A stretch of 64,000 nucleotides of DNA from an uncultured Oxalobacteraceae bacterium (GCA_903893945.1 CAITOF010000006.1:1-64000); one strand, 5' to 3'. Shown: positions 36,538 through 47,006, counted from the first letter of the stretch. Notes: generated by a model from the letters alone, not told the origin. A program made the numbers and translations.

Positions 36538-38787
36538 ATGGTATCCGTCGCTGCCTCGAACATCGAAAATCTGGACATTTTAGTCGCAGGTCTTACGCAG
36601 GAAGATGCGCAACGGGTACTCAGCGCGCTGGAATTCGTTGCGCCCCACTACGAAAATGCGGTATTAATCACCGGCCAGAATGCACTGCAATTTGCTCGTG
36701 GTGTCGTTGTAACGTTAAGCGGCTTGCGCAGCGATGTGGATACCCGGATAGCCAGCATCCTGTTTGAACTGCCGCAAATTGACCCGCACGTTGCCGAGGG
36801 TATTGAGCCACGGTTTGGCAAGGAAATTGTTGATCTGGTCGGTGGGGTGCGCAGTCTGATGCGATTAAGTGCCCTGCACCTGATGCAGCAGGCCGCCCAA
36901 CCGGACACCGGGCGCAACAAGAACGCCGCACAGCAAGCGTCAACCCAGCTTGAGACCCTGCGCAAAATGCTGCTGGCGATGGCCTCCGACATGCGCGTTG
37001 TGATGGTGCGGCTGGCATCGCGTCTGACGACCCTGCGTTATTTTGCGGATCAGAAAAAGTTTGATGAAACCAGTCAGCAGTACGCGCGCGAAACCTTTGA
37101 TCTGTATGCGCCGCTGGCAAACCGGTTGGGTATCTGGCAGATGAAATGGGAACTGGAAGATCTGTCATTCCGGTTTCTGGAGACTGAGTCATACACCAAG
37201 ATTGCAAAAATGCTGGAAGAAAAGCGCACGGAACGGGAAGAATTCATCGCCAGATCGATCAAGCGCCTGCAGCAGGAAATGGATGCGGTTGGCATAAAAG
37301 CGGAAGTCTTCGGGCGCCCTAAGCATATTTACAGCATCTGGAATAAAATGCGCGGCAAGTCCATCAGTTTTGACGAGCTCAATGACGTGCGCGCTTTCCG
37401 CATCATAGTCGACGATGTCAAGGCCTGTTATACCGTGCTGGGCATAGTCCATAATATCTGGACGCCCGATCCCAGCGAATTTGATGACTATATAGCCCGT
37501 CCTAAACCCAACGGCTACCAATCGCTGCACACGGTCGTGATTGCCGAAGATCATCGCGGTTTCGAAGTGCAGATTCGCACGAAAGCCATGCATCATTTTG
37601 CCGAATACGGGGTTGCGGCACATTGGCGCTATAAAGAAGTCGGTAGCTCGAATTTCGCCGGACAGGAATATGATGAAAAAATTTCCTGGTTGCGCCAGTT
37701 GCTGGCCTGGAAATCGGATATCACCGAAGCGGTGGTCAACGATGAAAATTCGCAACGCGAATGGGTGGAGAAACTTAAATCAACCGCACTTGACGATCGT
37801 ATTTACGTGCTGACACCGCAGGCGCGCGTGATTGAACTGCCGAACAATGCGACCCCGATTGATTTTGCCTACAATTTGCACACCACGATCGGACATAATT
37901 GTCGTGGTGCGCGTGTCGATGGACTGATGGTTCCTTTGAGCACAGCGCTCAAAAACGGACAGACCGTTGAAATTATCACTGCCAAGGCGGGACTGGAAAC
38001 GGGCCCTTCGCGGGACTGGCTGAACCCGGAATATGCGGTGGGGACCCGTACCCGTTCAAAAATTCGCGCCTGGTTTAACGCGCTGGATCAGCAGGAAACC
38101 CTGAATAAGGGGCGCGCACATGTTGAAAAAACGTTGCAGCGCGAAGGAAAAACCGCCACGAATCTCGATGAACTGGCGCGTAAATGCGGATTCGATAAGG
38201 TCGATGACCTGTTTCTGTCGGTCGGTAAAGACGAATTCAGTCTGCGCCAGATTGAGCATGCCTTGCATGATGAAGCCATCGAAACAGTATCCGATGAAGT
38301 GCTGGTCAACAAAAGCCGTGCATCCAGCGTCATTCAGGGGGCCAAGTCCGGTGTCCTGGTGGTCGGCACAGAGGGATTGCTCACCTTGCTGGCAAAGTGC
38401 TGCAAACCCGCGCCGCCCGATTTGATCGTCGGATTTGTCACGCGCGGTAAAGGTGTTTCGATACACAGGGCCAACTGCAAGAACTTCGCCGAAATGCGCA
38501 AGAAATCGCCGGAGCGTGTCATTCTGACGACGTGGGGGGAATCAGGGCGTGAAACCGTGTACCCGGTCGACATTTACGTGCTGGCGCAGGATCGTCAGGG
38601 GCTGTTGCGCGACATTTCAGAAGTGTTTTCAAGGGAAAAAATCAATGTCATTGGCGTCAGTACGCAAAGTGCGAAGGGTCAGGCGCGGATGTCGTTCACG
38701 GCAGAAATTGGTTCTACTGCACAACTGCAGAAAGCCTTGACGGTGCTGCGCGACGTGAGCGGTGTACAGGATGTACGGCGCCAATAG
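36538..38787 (+). CDS. relA: GTP pyrophosphokinase RelA
   Basis: A 749-residue long RSH protein. The N-terminal hydrolase domain has lost the HD metal motif, having SILFELPQI where SpoT-type proteins have an HD-containing motif, so it is probably synthetase-only, like other RelA. The synthetase domain spans about 255-375 (GRPKHIYSIWNKM, DVRAFRIIV, RPKPNGYQSLHTVV). TGS follows near 415-475 (YVLTPQARVIELPNNATPIDFAYNLHT). A Zn-finger/helical region (AKCCKPAPPD) and a C-terminal ACT domain (about 675-749) complete it. It makes (p)ppGpp on starved ribosomes. It lies 22 bp after the RidA gene and upstream of the tRNA-Val and thrS cluster, as in other Burkholderiales. Confidence 0.95.
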   Translation: MVSVAASNIENLDILVAGLTQEDAQRVLSALEFVAPHYENAVLITGQNALQFARGVVVTLSGLRSDVDTRIASILFELPQIDPHVAEGIEPRFGKEIVDLVGGVRSLMRLSALHLMQQAAQPDTGRNKNAAQQASTQLETLRKMLLAMASDMRVVMVRLASRLTTLRYFADQKKFDETSQQYARETFDLYAPLANRLGIWQMKWELEDLSFRFLETESYTKIAKMLEEKRTEREEFIARSIKRLQQEMDAVGIKAEVFGRPKHIYSIWNKMRGKSISFDELNDVRAFRIIVDDVKACYTVLGIVHNIWTPDPSEFDDYIARPKPNGYQSLHTVVIAEDHRGFEVQIRTKAMHHFAEYGVAAHWRYKEVGSSNFAGQEYDEKISWLRQLLAWKSDITEAVVNDENSQREWVEKLKSTALDDRIYVLTPQARVIELPNNATPIDFAYNLHTTIGHNCRGARVDGLMVPLSTALKNGQTVEIITAKAGLETGPSRDWLNPEYAVGTRTRSKIRAWFNALDQQETLNKGRAHVEKTLQREGKTATNLDELARKCGFDKVDDLFLSVGKDEFSLRQIEHALHDEAIETVSDEVLVNKSRASSVIQGAKSGVLVVGTEGLLTLLAKCCKPAPPDLIVGFVTRGKGVSIHRANCKNFAEMRKKSPERVILTTWGESGRETVYPVDIYVLAQDRQGLLRDISEVFSREKINVIGVSTQSAKGQARMSFTAEIGSTAQLQKALTVLRDVSGVQDVRRQ

Positions 38788-38898
38788 AATTGTTTCAGCG
38801 AAATAATAAATCAGGGATGGCGGACAATTGTTGGCGGCGGCAAGAGTGCATTACCGCAAGCAGTACCGCTTCCCGAGTAGTTCGTTTTTTGGAGAACG

Positions 38899-39669
38899 AT
38901 GCGTATGACCTTGATAGTTCAACATCCTTTTGCCCTGTTTGTGTTCGCTGTCGTGCTGATCAGCGCGGCCGCCGTGCTCGGCCTGCGCCTGCGCACGCTG
39001 TCTGCCGGTATGGAAGACGATGCCCATCAGGATGTCGATCTGATTATCGGCGCGACCCTGACGTTACTGGCTCTGATTATCGGTTTCAGCTTTTCAATGG
39101 CGATCAGCCGTTATGACCAGCGCAAGAACTATGAGGAAGAAGAAGCCAATGCCATCGGTACCGAATATGCTCGCGCGAGCCTGTTGGCCAATGCGGCTGA
39201 TACGGTGCAGCTGCATAGCCTGCTAAAGCAGTATCTCAGGCAGCGCATTGCATTCTATGAAACCACCGACAGGGAGAAATTGGTTGCGACAGGTAGGGAA
39301 ACGGCGGAATTACAGGACGCGATGTGGAAAATTGTCAGTGATAACGCCAGAGCGCAGGGTAATCCTGTCAGCGTGTTAATTGCCTCGGGCATGAACGATG
39401 TGCTTAACACGCAGGGCTATACCCTGGCAGCGTGGCTCAACTGCATTCCGACGGCTGCTTGGGCGTTGATGCTGCTGATTGCCGCTTTGGGCAATGCTCT
39501 GGTTGCTTACGGGATCCATAGCAAAAAGGTCAGTGTTTTACGCCTGACCATTCTGCCTTTGATACTCGGTTTGGCACTGTTTGCCATTGCCGACATTGAT
39601 AGCCCGAGAAATGGCATCATTCTGGTTCAGGCGCAGAATCTGCAGATACTGGCGCAGTCGTTAAAATGA
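38899..39669 (+). CDS. DUF4239 membrane protein
   Basis: A 256-residue inner-membrane protein with four predicted helices. The first is at about 10-28, then about 48-66 (LIIGATLTLLALIIGFSFSM). After a cytosolic helical domain (about 70-180) come two more near 185-205 and 212-232. The ISRYDQRKNYEEEEANAIGTEY segment after helix 2 is characteristic of DUF4239 (bestrophin-like). The function is not established. GGAG sits 5 nt before ATG 38899. It stands alone between relA and tRNA-Val. Confidence 0.85.
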   Translation: MRMTLIVQHPFALFVFAVVLISAAAVLGLRLRTLSAGMEDDAHQDVDLIIGATLTLLALIIGFSFSMAISRYDQRKNYEEEEANAIGTEYARASLLANAADTVQLHSLLKQYLRQRIAFYETTDREKLVATGRETAELQDAMWKIVSDNARAQGNPVSVLIASGMNDVLNTQGYTLAAWLNCIPTAAWALMLLIAALGNALVAYGIHSKKVSVLRLTILPLILGLALFAIADIDSPRNGIILVQAQNLQILAQSLK

Positions 39670-39762
39670 CGTTTGTTGTCCCTGGCGTCGACAGAAACGA
39701 AACCCGCGCCAGGCCTGCTATTAAAAATTCAACATGAAATTGGCGATTTTTCTTGAAAATGC

Positions 39763-39791
39763 TTTACGCTAAACATGAATTTTGCTATAGT
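39763..39791 (+). promoter_or_regulatory. sigma-70 promoter of tRNA-Val
   Basis: TTTACG (39763-39768), a 17-bp spacer and TATAGT (39786-39791) precede the tRNA by 13 bp. A GC-rich discriminator (CTCCCGTC) follows the -10 box, typical of stringently controlled stable-RNA promoters. Confidence 0.75.
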
Positions 39792-39804
39792 CTCCCGTCT
39801 TTCG

Positions 39805-39881
39805 GGGCGGTTAGTTCAGCTGGTTAGAATACTTGGTCGACATCCAAGGGGTCGGGGATTCGAATTCCTCACCGCCCACCA
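39805..39881 (+). tRNA. tRNA-Val (anticodon GAC)
   Basis: A complete 77-nt cloverleaf. The acceptor stem is GGGCGGT/ACCGCCC. The D-arm is TTCAGCTGGTTAGAA. The anticodon stem CTTGG/CCAAG encloses loop TCGACAT with anticodon GAC. The T-arm holds GATTCGAATTC. CCA is encoded at 39879-39881. It lies between the DUF4239 gene and thrS. Confidence 0.97.
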
Positions 39882-39932
39882 ATCATTATTATTGACACAC
39901 TTCTTTTTAAGAGCGAGAAAGGCATCCTGGTT

Positions 39933-39974
39933 ATGACACCGCGAACTACCACCTTACCTGGTATGCGACGCTAG
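39933..39974 (+). CDS. putative threonine leader peptide of thrS
   Basis: A 13-codon ORF absent from the track: [13 protein letters not shown] then TAG. Four of 13 residues are Thr (ACA, ACT, ACC, ACC), three of them consecutive. AAAGG lies about 10 nt upstream. It lies after tRNA-Val and 28 nt before an intrinsic terminator that precedes thrS. The layout matches ribosome-mediated attenuation: low Thr-tRNA would stall the ribosome and change RNA folding before the terminator. The peptide and terminator are visible; the mechanism is inferred. Confidence 0.55.
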   Translation: MTPRTTTLPGMRR

Positions 39975-40002
39975 TCGGGGATCTTTTTCGTTTGTCAATC
40001 TG

Positions 40003-40032
40003 AAAAAGCGCGGCTGGTCCGCGTTTTTTTTT
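40003..40032 (+). terminator. intrinsic terminator/attenuator before thrS
   Basis: CGCGG-CTGGT-CCGCG (40009-40023) is preceded by AAAAA and followed by nine T. A competing 7-bp pairing exists between CTTTTTC (39983-39989) and GAAAAAG (40002-40008), which overlaps the A-tract flank. The left arm CGCGG can also pair with CCGCG (39939-39943) inside the leader peptide ORF. Confidence 0.8.
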
Positions 40033-40086
40033 ACCTTTTTTATATTGTTTCCTTTTTTGCAGCCTTTATCATTTTTGGAGAACATG

Positions 40087-41994
40087 ATGATTTCAGTCCG
40101 ATTACCCGATGGTTCAGAGCGTCAGTTTGATGCGCCCCTGACTGTCGCACAGATCGCCGCCAGTATCGGGGCAGGTCTTGCCAAGGCCGCATTGGCCGGC
40201 AAGGTAAATGGTCAACTGGTGGATACCTCGCACCTGATCAGCACGGACGTGGAACTGTCGATCATCACGGATAAAGATCCCGAGGGCCTCGACGTGATCC
40301 GCCATTCGACAGCGCATTTGCTGGCCTATGCCGTGAAGCAGCTTTACCCTGACGCACAGGTAACCATAGGTCCGGTCATCGACAACGGTTTTTATTATGA
40401 TTTTTCCTATAAACGCCCGTTTACGCCGGATGATCTGGTGCTGATCGAAAAGAAAATGGTCGAGCTGGCCAGAAATGACGAGCCGGTGACGCGCAGCGTC
40501 CTGCCACGCAATGAAGCAGTGAGCTATTTCAGATCGATAGGTGAAGCCTATAAAGCGGAAATCATTGAATCGATTCCGGCCGATCAGGAGGTTTCGCTGT
40601 ACAGCGAGGGCAACTTTACGGACCTGTGTCGCGGACCCCACGTGCCATCCACCGGCAAGCTGAAGGTATTCAAACTCATGAAGTTGGCCGGCGCTTATTG
40701 GCGCGGCGATTCCAGCAATGAAATGCTGCAGCGTATTTATGGTACCGCCTGGGTTAAAAAAGAAGATCAGGAGGCCTACCTGTTCATGCTGGAAGAAGCG
40801 GAAAAACGCGACCATCGTAAATTGGGCAAGGCGCTGGACCTGTTTCATATGCAGGAAGAGGCGCCCGGCCTGATTTTCTGGCATGCCAAAGGGTGGACCA
40901 TCTGGCAGGAAGTTGAACAGTACATGCGTCAGGTCTATCGGGATTGCGGTTATCAGGAAGTAAAAACGCCGCAGATTCTGGATCGCAGTCTGTGGGAAAA
41001 AACCGGTCATTGGGAGAACTATCGTGACAACATGTTTGTCACCGAGTCGGAAAGCCGCAATTACGCGCTGAAACCCATGAATTGTCCGGGCCATATCCAG
41101 ATATTCAATACCGGCCTGCGCAGCTATCGTGAATTGCCGCTGCGCTTCGGTGAGTTCGGTCAGTGTCACCGCAATGAAACCTCCGGTGCATTGCACGGCA
41201 TTATGCGGGTGCGCGGCTTTACGCAGGACGACGGCCACATATTCTGCACGGAAGAACAGATCGCCCAGGAAGTGATGGTGTTTCATCCGCAGGCGATGAA
41301 AGTCTATTCGGACTTCGGCTTCAAAAATATCGATATTAAAATAGCAACCCGCCCTGAAAATCGTATCGGCACCGAAGAAGCCTGGGATCGTGCCGAGGAA
41401 GCGTTGCGCTCGGCGCTGCGAGCCTGCGGGCTGACCTGGCACGAATTGCCGGGTGAAGGGGCGTTTTATGGCCCTAAAATAGAATACCACCTGAAAGACA
41501 GTCTGGGACGTTCCTGGCAGGTCGGCACGTTTCAGATCGACCCCTCCATGCCCAGCCGCCTGGGAGCCGAATATGTCGCGGAAGATAATTCGCGGAAAGT
41601 TCCAATGATGCTGCATCGGGCCATTGTTGGCTCAATGGAAAGATTTATTGGTATTTTGATAGAAAATTATGCCGGGACCTTGCCGTTATGGTTGTCACCT
41701 GTACAAATTGCCGTTACTAATATTTCCGCCGCTCAGGCTGATTATGCCCAATCCGTGGCCGAAAACCTAAAAAAACAAGGGTTTAGAGTTAACCTCGATT
41801 TGCGTAATGAGAAAATAACCTATAAAATACGGGATCATTCTGTTCAGAAAATCCCTTATATAATTGTCATCGGTGATAAAGAGCGGGATGCGAATACAGT
41901 GGCCGTGCGTACGCGAGGCAACCTTGATCTGGGCGTGATGCCCATTTCGGCTTTAGTTGAGCGACTGAACCAGGAAATCGCAACTAAAGTGTGA
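40087..41994 (+). CDS. thrS: threonyl-tRNA synthetase
   Basis: A 635-residue class II synthetase. An N-terminal TGS domain is followed by the editing domain, which has [14 protein letters not shown] (HxxxH) near 76-90. The catalytic core has motif 1 around residue 300. The zinc-binding Cys is in KPMNCPGH, motif 2 is [21 protein letters not shown], and motif 3 lies near 515-530. An anticodon-binding domain ends the protein. I prefer ATG 40087 over adjacent ATG 40084 because GGAG is then 6 nt away. It charges tRNA-Thr. It is first of the thrS-infC-rpmI-rplT run and is preceded by a Thr-rich leader ORF and terminator. Confidence 0.98.
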   Translation: MISVRLPDGSERQFDAPLTVAQIAASIGAGLAKAALAGKVNGQLVDTSHLISTDVELSIITDKDPEGLDVIRHSTAHLLAYAVKQLYPDAQVTIGPVIDNGFYYDFSYKRPFTPDDLVLIEKKMVELARNDEPVTRSVLPRNEAVSYFRSIGEAYKAEIIESIPADQEVSLYSEGNFTDLCRGPHVPSTGKLKVFKLMKLAGAYWRGDSSNEMLQRIYGTAWVKKEDQEAYLFMLEEAEKRDHRKLGKALDLFHMQEEAPGLIFWHAKGWTIWQEVEQYMRQVYRDCGYQEVKTPQILDRSLWEKTGHWENYRDNMFVTESESRNYALKPMNCPGHIQIFNTGLRSYRELPLRFGEFGQCHRNETSGALHGIMRVRGFTQDDGHIFCTEEQIAQEVMVFHPQAMKVYSDFGFKNIDIKIATRPENRIGTEEAWDRAEEALRSALRACGLTWHELPGEGAFYGPKIEYHLKDSLGRSWQVGTFQIDPSMPSRLGAEYVAEDNSRKVPMMLHRAIVGSMERFIGILIENYAGTLPLWLSPVQIAVTNISAAQADYAQSVAENLKKQGFRVNLDLRNEKITYKIRDHSVQKIPYIIVIGDKERDANTVAVRTRGNLDLGVMPISALVERLNQEIATKV

Positions 41995-42052
41995 CGGATG
42001 CCAAGTGCGACAGAGCACGGCCTGTTTATTTGAATTTTAAAAGGAAACTACA

Positions 42053-42577
42053 ATAGCTACTGACAAGTCAACACATCGTATCAACGGCGAAATTACAGCA
42101 CCCGAGGTGCGTCTGTCCGGCGTTGAAAATGAGCCACTGGGAATCGTGAAAATAGCTGAAGCAATCCGGTTATCAGAAGAAGCGAACGTGGACCTGGTTG
42201 AAATAGCCCCCAATGCGGTACCACCCGTATGCCGCTTAATGGATTATGGCAAGTTCAAGTACCAGGAGCAAAAGAAAGCGCATGAAGCCAAACTGAAACA
42301 GAAAGTTGTTCTGGTAAAAGAAGTGAAGTTCCGCCCGGGCACCGATGATGGTGATTACAGCATCAAGTTGCGTAATCTCATCAAATTTCTGGATGACGGC
42401 GATAAAACGAAAATCACCTTGCGGTTTCGTGGACGTGAAATGGCGCATCAGGACATCGGTATGCGTATGCTGGAACGATTGAAAGTTGATCTTGATCCTT
42501 ACGGACAGGTAGAGCAGTTTCCGAAAATGGAAGGCCGCCAGATGGTGATGGTACTGGCGCCCAAGAAGAAAAAATAG
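42053..42577 (+). CDS. infC: translation initiation factor IF-3, ATA start
   Basis: A 174-residue IF-3. The ORF track begins only at 42107, but the conserved N-terminus ([20 protein letters not shown]) continues upstream in frame to ATA at 42053. AAGGAAAC lies at ideal spacing. IF-3 genes characteristically begin with AUU, AUC or AUA, which IF-3 itself discriminates against, giving autoregulation. Family motifs [17 protein letters not shown] and [12 protein letters not shown] are present. It binds the 30S subunit and checks initiator tRNA. It lies 58 bp after thrS. Confidence 0.95.
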   Translation: MATDKSTHRINGEITAPEVRLSGVENEPLGIVKIAEAIRLSEEANVDLVEIAPNAVPPVCRLMDYGKFKYQEQKKAHEAKLKQKVVLVKEVKFRPGTDDGDYSIKLRNLIKFLDDGDKTKITLRFRGREMAHQDIGMRMLERLKVDLDPYGQVEQFPKMEGRQMVMVLAPKKKK

Positions 42578-42718
42578 TACAGAATTTGTCTGATGCGCAG
42601 TGAGTTGGCTCTGCACCAGATTAAATAGCGATAGACTCGATTCTATTGCTTTATATAAGTAAGAGCAGGCATCCAAGAGTAACGAGTTCGTTGCCACCTG
42701 CAATTACGTTAAAAATGG

Positions 42719-42740
42719 AACTGTCCTAAACCGACAGGTT
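42719..42740 (+). promoter_or_regulatory. hairpin covering the rpmI ribosome-binding site
   Basis: CTGTC (42721-42725) pairs with GACAG (42733-42737) around a 7-nt loop, extended by AA/TT with one bulged G. The 3' arm contains the AGG Shine-Dalgarno of rpmI. In other bacteria L20 represses rpmI-rplT through leader RNA, and this hairpin is a candidate switch. Confidence 0.4.
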
Positions 42741-42744
42741 TGTT

Positions 42745-42942
42745 ATGCCAAAGATGAAAACCAAAAGCTCTGCCAAGAAACGCTTTCGCGTTCGCCCAGG
42801 TGGAACAGTAAAATGTGGTCACGCTTTCAAGCGCCACATTCTGACTAAGAAAACCACCAAAAATAAACGCCAGTTGCGTGGTATTACTAACGTTCATGCT
42901 GCAGACGTCGTATCCGTGCTGCGCATGATGCCAAGCGCTTAA
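42745..42942 (+). CDS. rpmI: 50S ribosomal protein L35
   Basis: 65 residues, highly basic, opening [20 protein letters not shown] with [16 protein letters not shown] in the middle, as in bL35. It lies 167 bp after infC and 28 bp before rplT. The AGG ribosome-binding site sits in a hairpin. Confidence 0.99.
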   Translation: MPKMKTKSSAKKRFRVRPGGTVKCGHAFKRHILTKKTTKNKRQLRGITNVHAADVVSVLRMMPSA

Positions 42943-42970
42943 CCTCATACTCAATTATTAAGGAGTTATC

Positions 42971-43330
42971 ATGCCTAGAGTGAAACGTGGGGTTACAGCT
43001 CGTGCCCGCCATAAGAAAGTTCTCGATTTAGCCAAGGGTTACCGTGGTCGTCGCAGCAAAGTGTATCGTATCGCCAAGCAAGCAGTTATGCGCGCGGGTC
43101 AGTACGCCTACCGCGATCGCCGTAACAAGAAGCGCGTGTTCCGCGCACTGTGGATCACCCGTATCAATGCCGCATCCCGCTCGCACGGCATGACGTACAG
43201 TGTCTTCATGAATGGTCTTAAAAAGGCTGCTATCGGTCTGGATCGCAAGGTCCTCGCTGATATGGCTGTGATGGACAAGCCGGCGTTCGCCGCAATTGTC
43301 AATCAGGTCAAGGCTACCCTGGCTGTGTAA
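42971..43330 (+). CDS. rplT: 50S ribosomal protein L20
   Basis: 119 residues, basic, opening [20 protein letters not shown] with [30 protein letters not shown], the 23S-binding N-terminal extension of bL20. AAGGAG lies 6 nt before the ATG. It binds 23S rRNA early in assembly and is the usual repressor of its own operon. A strong terminator follows. Confidence 0.99.
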   Translation: MPRVKRGVTARARHKKVLDLAKGYRGRRSKVYRIAKQAVMRAGQYAYRDRRNKKRVFRALWITRINAASRSHGMTYSVFMNGLKKAAIGLDRKVLADMAVMDKPAFAAIVNQVKATLAV

Positions 43331-43374
43331 CGTTATCCGCAATGTTCGCGTAGTTCTGATCATTGTATTAGAGA

Positions 43375-43409
43375 CAGGGCAAAGGTCATACTTTGCCCTG
43401 TTTTGTTTT
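43375..43409 (+). terminator. strong intrinsic terminator between rplT and pheS
   Basis: CAGGGCAAAG/CTTTGCCCTG is a perfect 10-bp stem (43375-43384 with 43391-43400), loop GTCATA, followed by TTTTGTTTT. In E. coli the pheST attenuator occupies this place with the Phe-rich pheM leader. Here the only preceding mini-ORF is ATG-TTC-GCG-TAG (43342-43353), too weak to claim attenuation. Confidence 0.93.
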
Positions 43410-43489
43410 CAGTCATGCGGATATCGGGGCGCGCGCCCAGACAGCAGGCAGTAATTTCAGGTAATAACAATAAGCGCAGGAAAAACGGC

Positions 43490-44506
43490 ATGAATTCATT
43501 AGAGCAACTGGTCGCCGAGGCCAAATCCGACTTCGCTGCAGCGGAAGAAGGTGCGGCATTAGAAAATGCCAAAGCCAGATATTTAGGCAAAACCGGTCAG
43601 ATTACCGAATTGATGAAAGGCATGGGTAAATTGTCACCCGAGGAGCGTAAAACGCAGGGTGCGCTCATCAATTCAATTAAAGTGCAGATCGAAGATCTGC
43701 TTGGGGCGCGACGCGCGCAGCTCGCGAACGCACAAATGCAGGCGCGCCTGAACGCCGAGGCGATCGATATTACCCTGCCGGGACGCGGACGAGGCAAAGG
43801 GGGAATCCATCCTGTCATGCGGACCTGGGAACGAATCGAAGAAATTTTCCGGTCGATTGGTTTTGATGTGGCCGATGGCCCTGAAATTGAAACTGACTGG
43901 ACAAATTTCACGGCGCTCAACAGCCCGGAAAATCATCCCGCACGCTCGATGCAGGATACCTTTTATATTGATGGCAATGACACAAGCGGCAAACCGCTAT
44001 TGTTGCGAACACACACAAGCCCGATGCAGGTGCGCTATGCGCGCATGAATTCAGCACCGGTCAAGGTCATTGCGCCGGGACGAACCTATCGGGTTGACAG
44101 CGACGCCACTCACTCGCCGATGTTTCACCAGGTTGAAGGATTGTGGATCGACAAAGACATCAGTTTCGCCGACCTGAAAGGCGTGTATCTGAATTTTGTC
44201 AGAGCGTTCTTTGAAACGGATGATCTGCAAGTTCGCTTTCGGCCTTCCTATTTTCCATTCACCGAGCCTTCGGCCGAAATTGATATTGCCTTTGGCAGTG
44301 GCCCGTTGAAAGGGCGCTGGCTGGAAGTGTCCGGTTCGGGCCAGGTCCATCCTGCCGTTATCCGGAATATGGGTCTGGATCCGGAAAAACATATCGGTTT
44401 CGCCTTCGGCTCCGGACTGGAGCGGCTCACCATGCTGCGCTACGGCATCAATGATCTGCGATTGTTTTATGAAGGCGACCTGCGTTTTCTAAAACAATTC
44501 AACTAA
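43490..44506 (+). CDS. pheS: phenylalanyl-tRNA synthetase alpha subunit
   Basis: A 338-residue class II catalytic subunit. The N-terminal coiled coil spans about 1-90. Motif 1 is followed by [21 protein letters not shown], and motif 2 is [15 protein letters not shown] with FHQVEG. Motif 3 is [18 protein letters not shown]. The start is ATG 43490 ([14 protein letters not shown]) with AGGA 9 nt upstream. The track's 43403 start lies in the terminator. It pairs with PheT as a heterotetramer charging tRNA-Phe. Confidence 0.97.
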   Translation: MNSLEQLVAEAKSDFAAAEEGAALENAKARYLGKTGQITELMKGMGKLSPEERKTQGALINSIKVQIEDLLGARRAQLANAQMQARLNAEAIDITLPGRGRGKGGIHPVMRTWERIEEIFRSIGFDVADGPEIETDWTNFTALNSPENHPARSMQDTFYIDGNDTSGKPLLLRTHTSPMQVRYARMNSAPVKVIAPGRTYRVDSDATHSPMFHQVEGLWIDKDISFADLKGVYLNFVRAFFETDDLQVRFRPSYFPFTEPSAEIDIAFGSGPLKGRWLEVSGSGQVHPAVIRNMGLDPEKHIGFAFGSGLERLTMLRYGINDLRLFYEGDLRFLKQFN

Positions 44507-44528
44507 GCTAAATTCAGACGACAAAATT

Positions 44529-46955
44529 ATGCAATTTTCAGAAAACTGGTTACGTACTCTGGTGAATCCGGCAATGGATTCCAAGGCATTGGCACATTTA
44601 CTGACCATGTCAGGGTTGGAGGTTGAAGAAACCGAAACAGTGGCGCCGCCTTTCAGTCACGTCGTTGTTGCCGAAGTGATTGCACTTGAAAAACATCCCA
44701 ACGCGGATCGTTTGAATGTGTGCAAAGTTGATGCAGGCAGCGGAGACATCTTAACCATCGTCTGTGGTGCCCCCAACGTGCGCGCCGGTATGAAGGTGGC
44801 TTGCGCCAGGGCGGGTGCGGTATTGCCACCCGGCGCAGACGGTAAGCCGTTTGAAATTAGAGTGGGTGAATTACGCGGCGTGTCATCACAGGGCATGCTA
44901 TGTTCTGCGCGAGAATTGAAACTGTCGGAAGATCACGGCGGTTTGCTTGATTTGCCTGCCGATGCACCTGTCGGACGTTCACTTCGTGAGTACCTGGATC
45001 TGGATGACCTTAAATTCACCATCAAATTGACCCCGAATAAGGCCGACTGCCTGTCGGTAGTTGGCGTCGCACGCGAAGTGGCGGCATTGACCCAGGCACC
45101 ATTGAATCTGCCACCAGTCACGACGGTGCCGGTAACGCTGACGGACATCCTTCCTGTCACAATCTCGGCGCCTGATTTATGCGGCCGATTTACTGGTCGT
45201 GTGATTCGTGGCGTCAATGCGAAAGCAGCCACACCCGAATGGATGAAGCAGCGCCTGGAACGCGCCGGTCAACGTCCCATTTCTGCGCTGGTGGATATTT
45301 CAAATTACGTCATGCTTGAAATGGGCCAGCCCAGTCATGTGTTTGATCTCGACAAACTCAGCGGTGGTATCGAGGTTCGATGGGGCAGGTCGGGTGAAAC
45401 CATCCAATTATTGAATGGCAATACGGTGTCGGTCGATCCCTGGGTAGGTGTTATTTCGACGACGGATGAACCGCCCATTTTAGAGTCACTGGCGGGAATT
45501 ATGGGTGGAAATGCGACAGCGGTCTCCCTCGAAACAGAGCATATTTATCTGGAAGCGGCTTTCTGGTGGCCGGGCGCGATTCAGGGTCGTGCGCGTCGCT
45601 ATAATTTTTCAACCGACGCGGCGCATCGATTTGAGCGTGGCGTCGATTTTGCAATGACCGTGCAGCATCTCGAACGCATCACCGGTTTGATTGTTTCAAT
45701 CTGCGGTGGTGCAGCAGGACCGGTCGATGACCATATAGTGAATTTGCCTGCCCGAACCGCTGTGAAGCTGCGTACTGCGCGTGCAGTGAAGGTCATCGGT
45801 GTCGACATACCGGAAGCGCAGATCGCCGACATATTCAGTCGCCTGAATTTGCCCTTTACCCGGACTGATGACGGCTTCCTTGTCACACCGCCGTCGTACC
45901 GATTTGACATCGAAATTGAAGAAGATTTAATCGAGGAAATAGCCCGGGTCTATGGCTTTGAAAATATACCTGCGCTGCCTCCGGTGGCAGCGTCGGCAAT
46001 GCGCGTACCCCCGGAAAATACGCGATCGCTGTTTAAGGTGCGTCGACAGATGGCGGATCTGGATTATCAGGAAGTCCTGAATTACAGCTTCGTCGATGCA
46101 GCATGGGAAACCGATTTCGCCAAAAATGAGCATCCGATCAGAATACAGAATCCGATTGCCAGTCATATGAGCGTAATGCGCTCGAACCTGATCGCCAGTC
46201 TGGTGTCTAATCTGCGCTACAACCTGAATCGCAAAGTAAGCCGTATCAGGCTGTTTGAAATTGCATCCATTTATTTACGGGACGACTCGGTGGTCGACGG
46301 CAGTCTGACCGTAGCCGGTTTCAATGAACCCAAAAAACTGGCGGGTCTGGTTTATGGTCCGAATGTGGACGAGCAATGGGGACAGGCGCATCGACAAGTG
46401 GATTTTTTTGATGCAAAAGCGGATGTGGAAGCATTGTTTGCGCCAAAGTCATTGCGATTCAGCAAGGTAGTCCATCCGGCATTGCACCCCGGACGATCGG
46501 CGCAGATAGACTATGAGGGAAAAGTCGTTGGTATTATTGGCGAACTGCACCCCGCGTTACAGCAAAAATACGACTTGCCTCTTGCGCCTGTTGTTTTTGA
46601 AATTGATGCTATTGCTCTCCAATCAATAAATGTTCCGGTTTATCAAGAAATTCCCAAGTATCAATCGGTAACCCGCGATTTGGCATTGTTAGTCAATCAC
46701 GCCTTGCCCGTACAGGATATTCTGGACGTCCTTATGCAAGAACGATACGCGAACCCGGTTTGTCAAAGTGTGCAAGCCATTGTTTTATTTGATGAATATC
46801 GTGGTAAAGGGTTGCAAAATGATGAAAAAAGTCTTGCTTTCCGATGCACCTTACAAGATACTCATTCTACTTTGCAAGATGACGAAATTGAAGCCGTGAT
46901 GGCTGCCCTGGTAGCCGCTGCAACGAAAAAATGCAGTGCCCGATTACGCGGTTGA
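44529..46955 (+). CDS. pheT: phenylalanyl-tRNA synthetase beta subunit
   Basis: An 808-residue subunit with the expected order. The EMAP/OB tRNA-binding domain is at about 40-150 ([15 protein letters not shown]). B3/4 editing, B5 (near 405-475) and the class II-like core (about 490-690) follow. The C-terminal anticodon-binding FDX-ACB domain (about 715-807, [18 protein letters not shown]) ends it. It lies 22 bp after pheS and upstream of ihfA. The length is normal. Confidence 0.97.
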   Translation: MQFSENWLRTLVNPAMDSKALAHLLTMSGLEVEETETVAPPFSHVVVAEVIALEKHPNADRLNVCKVDAGSGDILTIVCGAPNVRAGMKVACARAGAVLPPGADGKPFEIRVGELRGVSSQGMLCSARELKLSEDHGGLLDLPADAPVGRSLREYLDLDDLKFTIKLTPNKADCLSVVGVAREVAALTQAPLNLPPVTTVPVTLTDILPVTISAPDLCGRFTGRVIRGVNAKAATPEWMKQRLERAGQRPISALVDISNYVMLEMGQPSHVFDLDKLSGGIEVRWGRSGETIQLLNGNTVSVDPWVGVISTTDEPPILESLAGIMGGNATAVSLETEHIYLEAAFWWPGAIQGRARRYNFSTDAAHRFERGVDFAMTVQHLERITGLIVSICGGAAGPVDDHIVNLPARTAVKLRTARAVKVIGVDIPEAQIADIFSRLNLPFTRTDDGFLVTPPSYRFDIEIEEDLIEEIARVYGFENIPALPPVAASAMRVPPENTRSLFKVRRQMADLDYQEVLNYSFVDAAWETDFAKNEHPIRIQNPIASHMSVMRSNLIASLVSNLRYNLNRKVSRIRLFEIASIYLRDDSVVDGSLTVAGFNEPKKLAGLVYGPNVDEQWGQAHRQVDFFDAKADVEALFAPKSLRFSKVVHPALHPGRSAQIDYEGKVVGIIGELHPALQQKYDLPLAPVVFEIDAIALQSINVPVYQEIPKYQSVTRDLALLVNHALPVQDILDVLMQERYANPVCQSVQAIVLFDEYRGKGLQNDEKSLAFRCTLQDTHSTLQDDEIEAVMAALVAAATKKCSARLRG

Positions 46956-47006
46956 CATGACGGCAGGCATGGCTCTCAGGTAAATGAAGTGAAATTATCA
47001 GAATAA

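Noticed and set aside
40114-41616. 500-residue ORF antisense to thrS
   Set aside because: It lies wholly opposite a certain gene, has no family motifs, and is a codon-bias shadow.
43342-43353. Mini-ORF ATG-TTC-GCG-TAG before the pheS terminator, as a pheM-like leader
   Set aside because: Only one Phe codon and three sense codons; not enough to claim attenuation.
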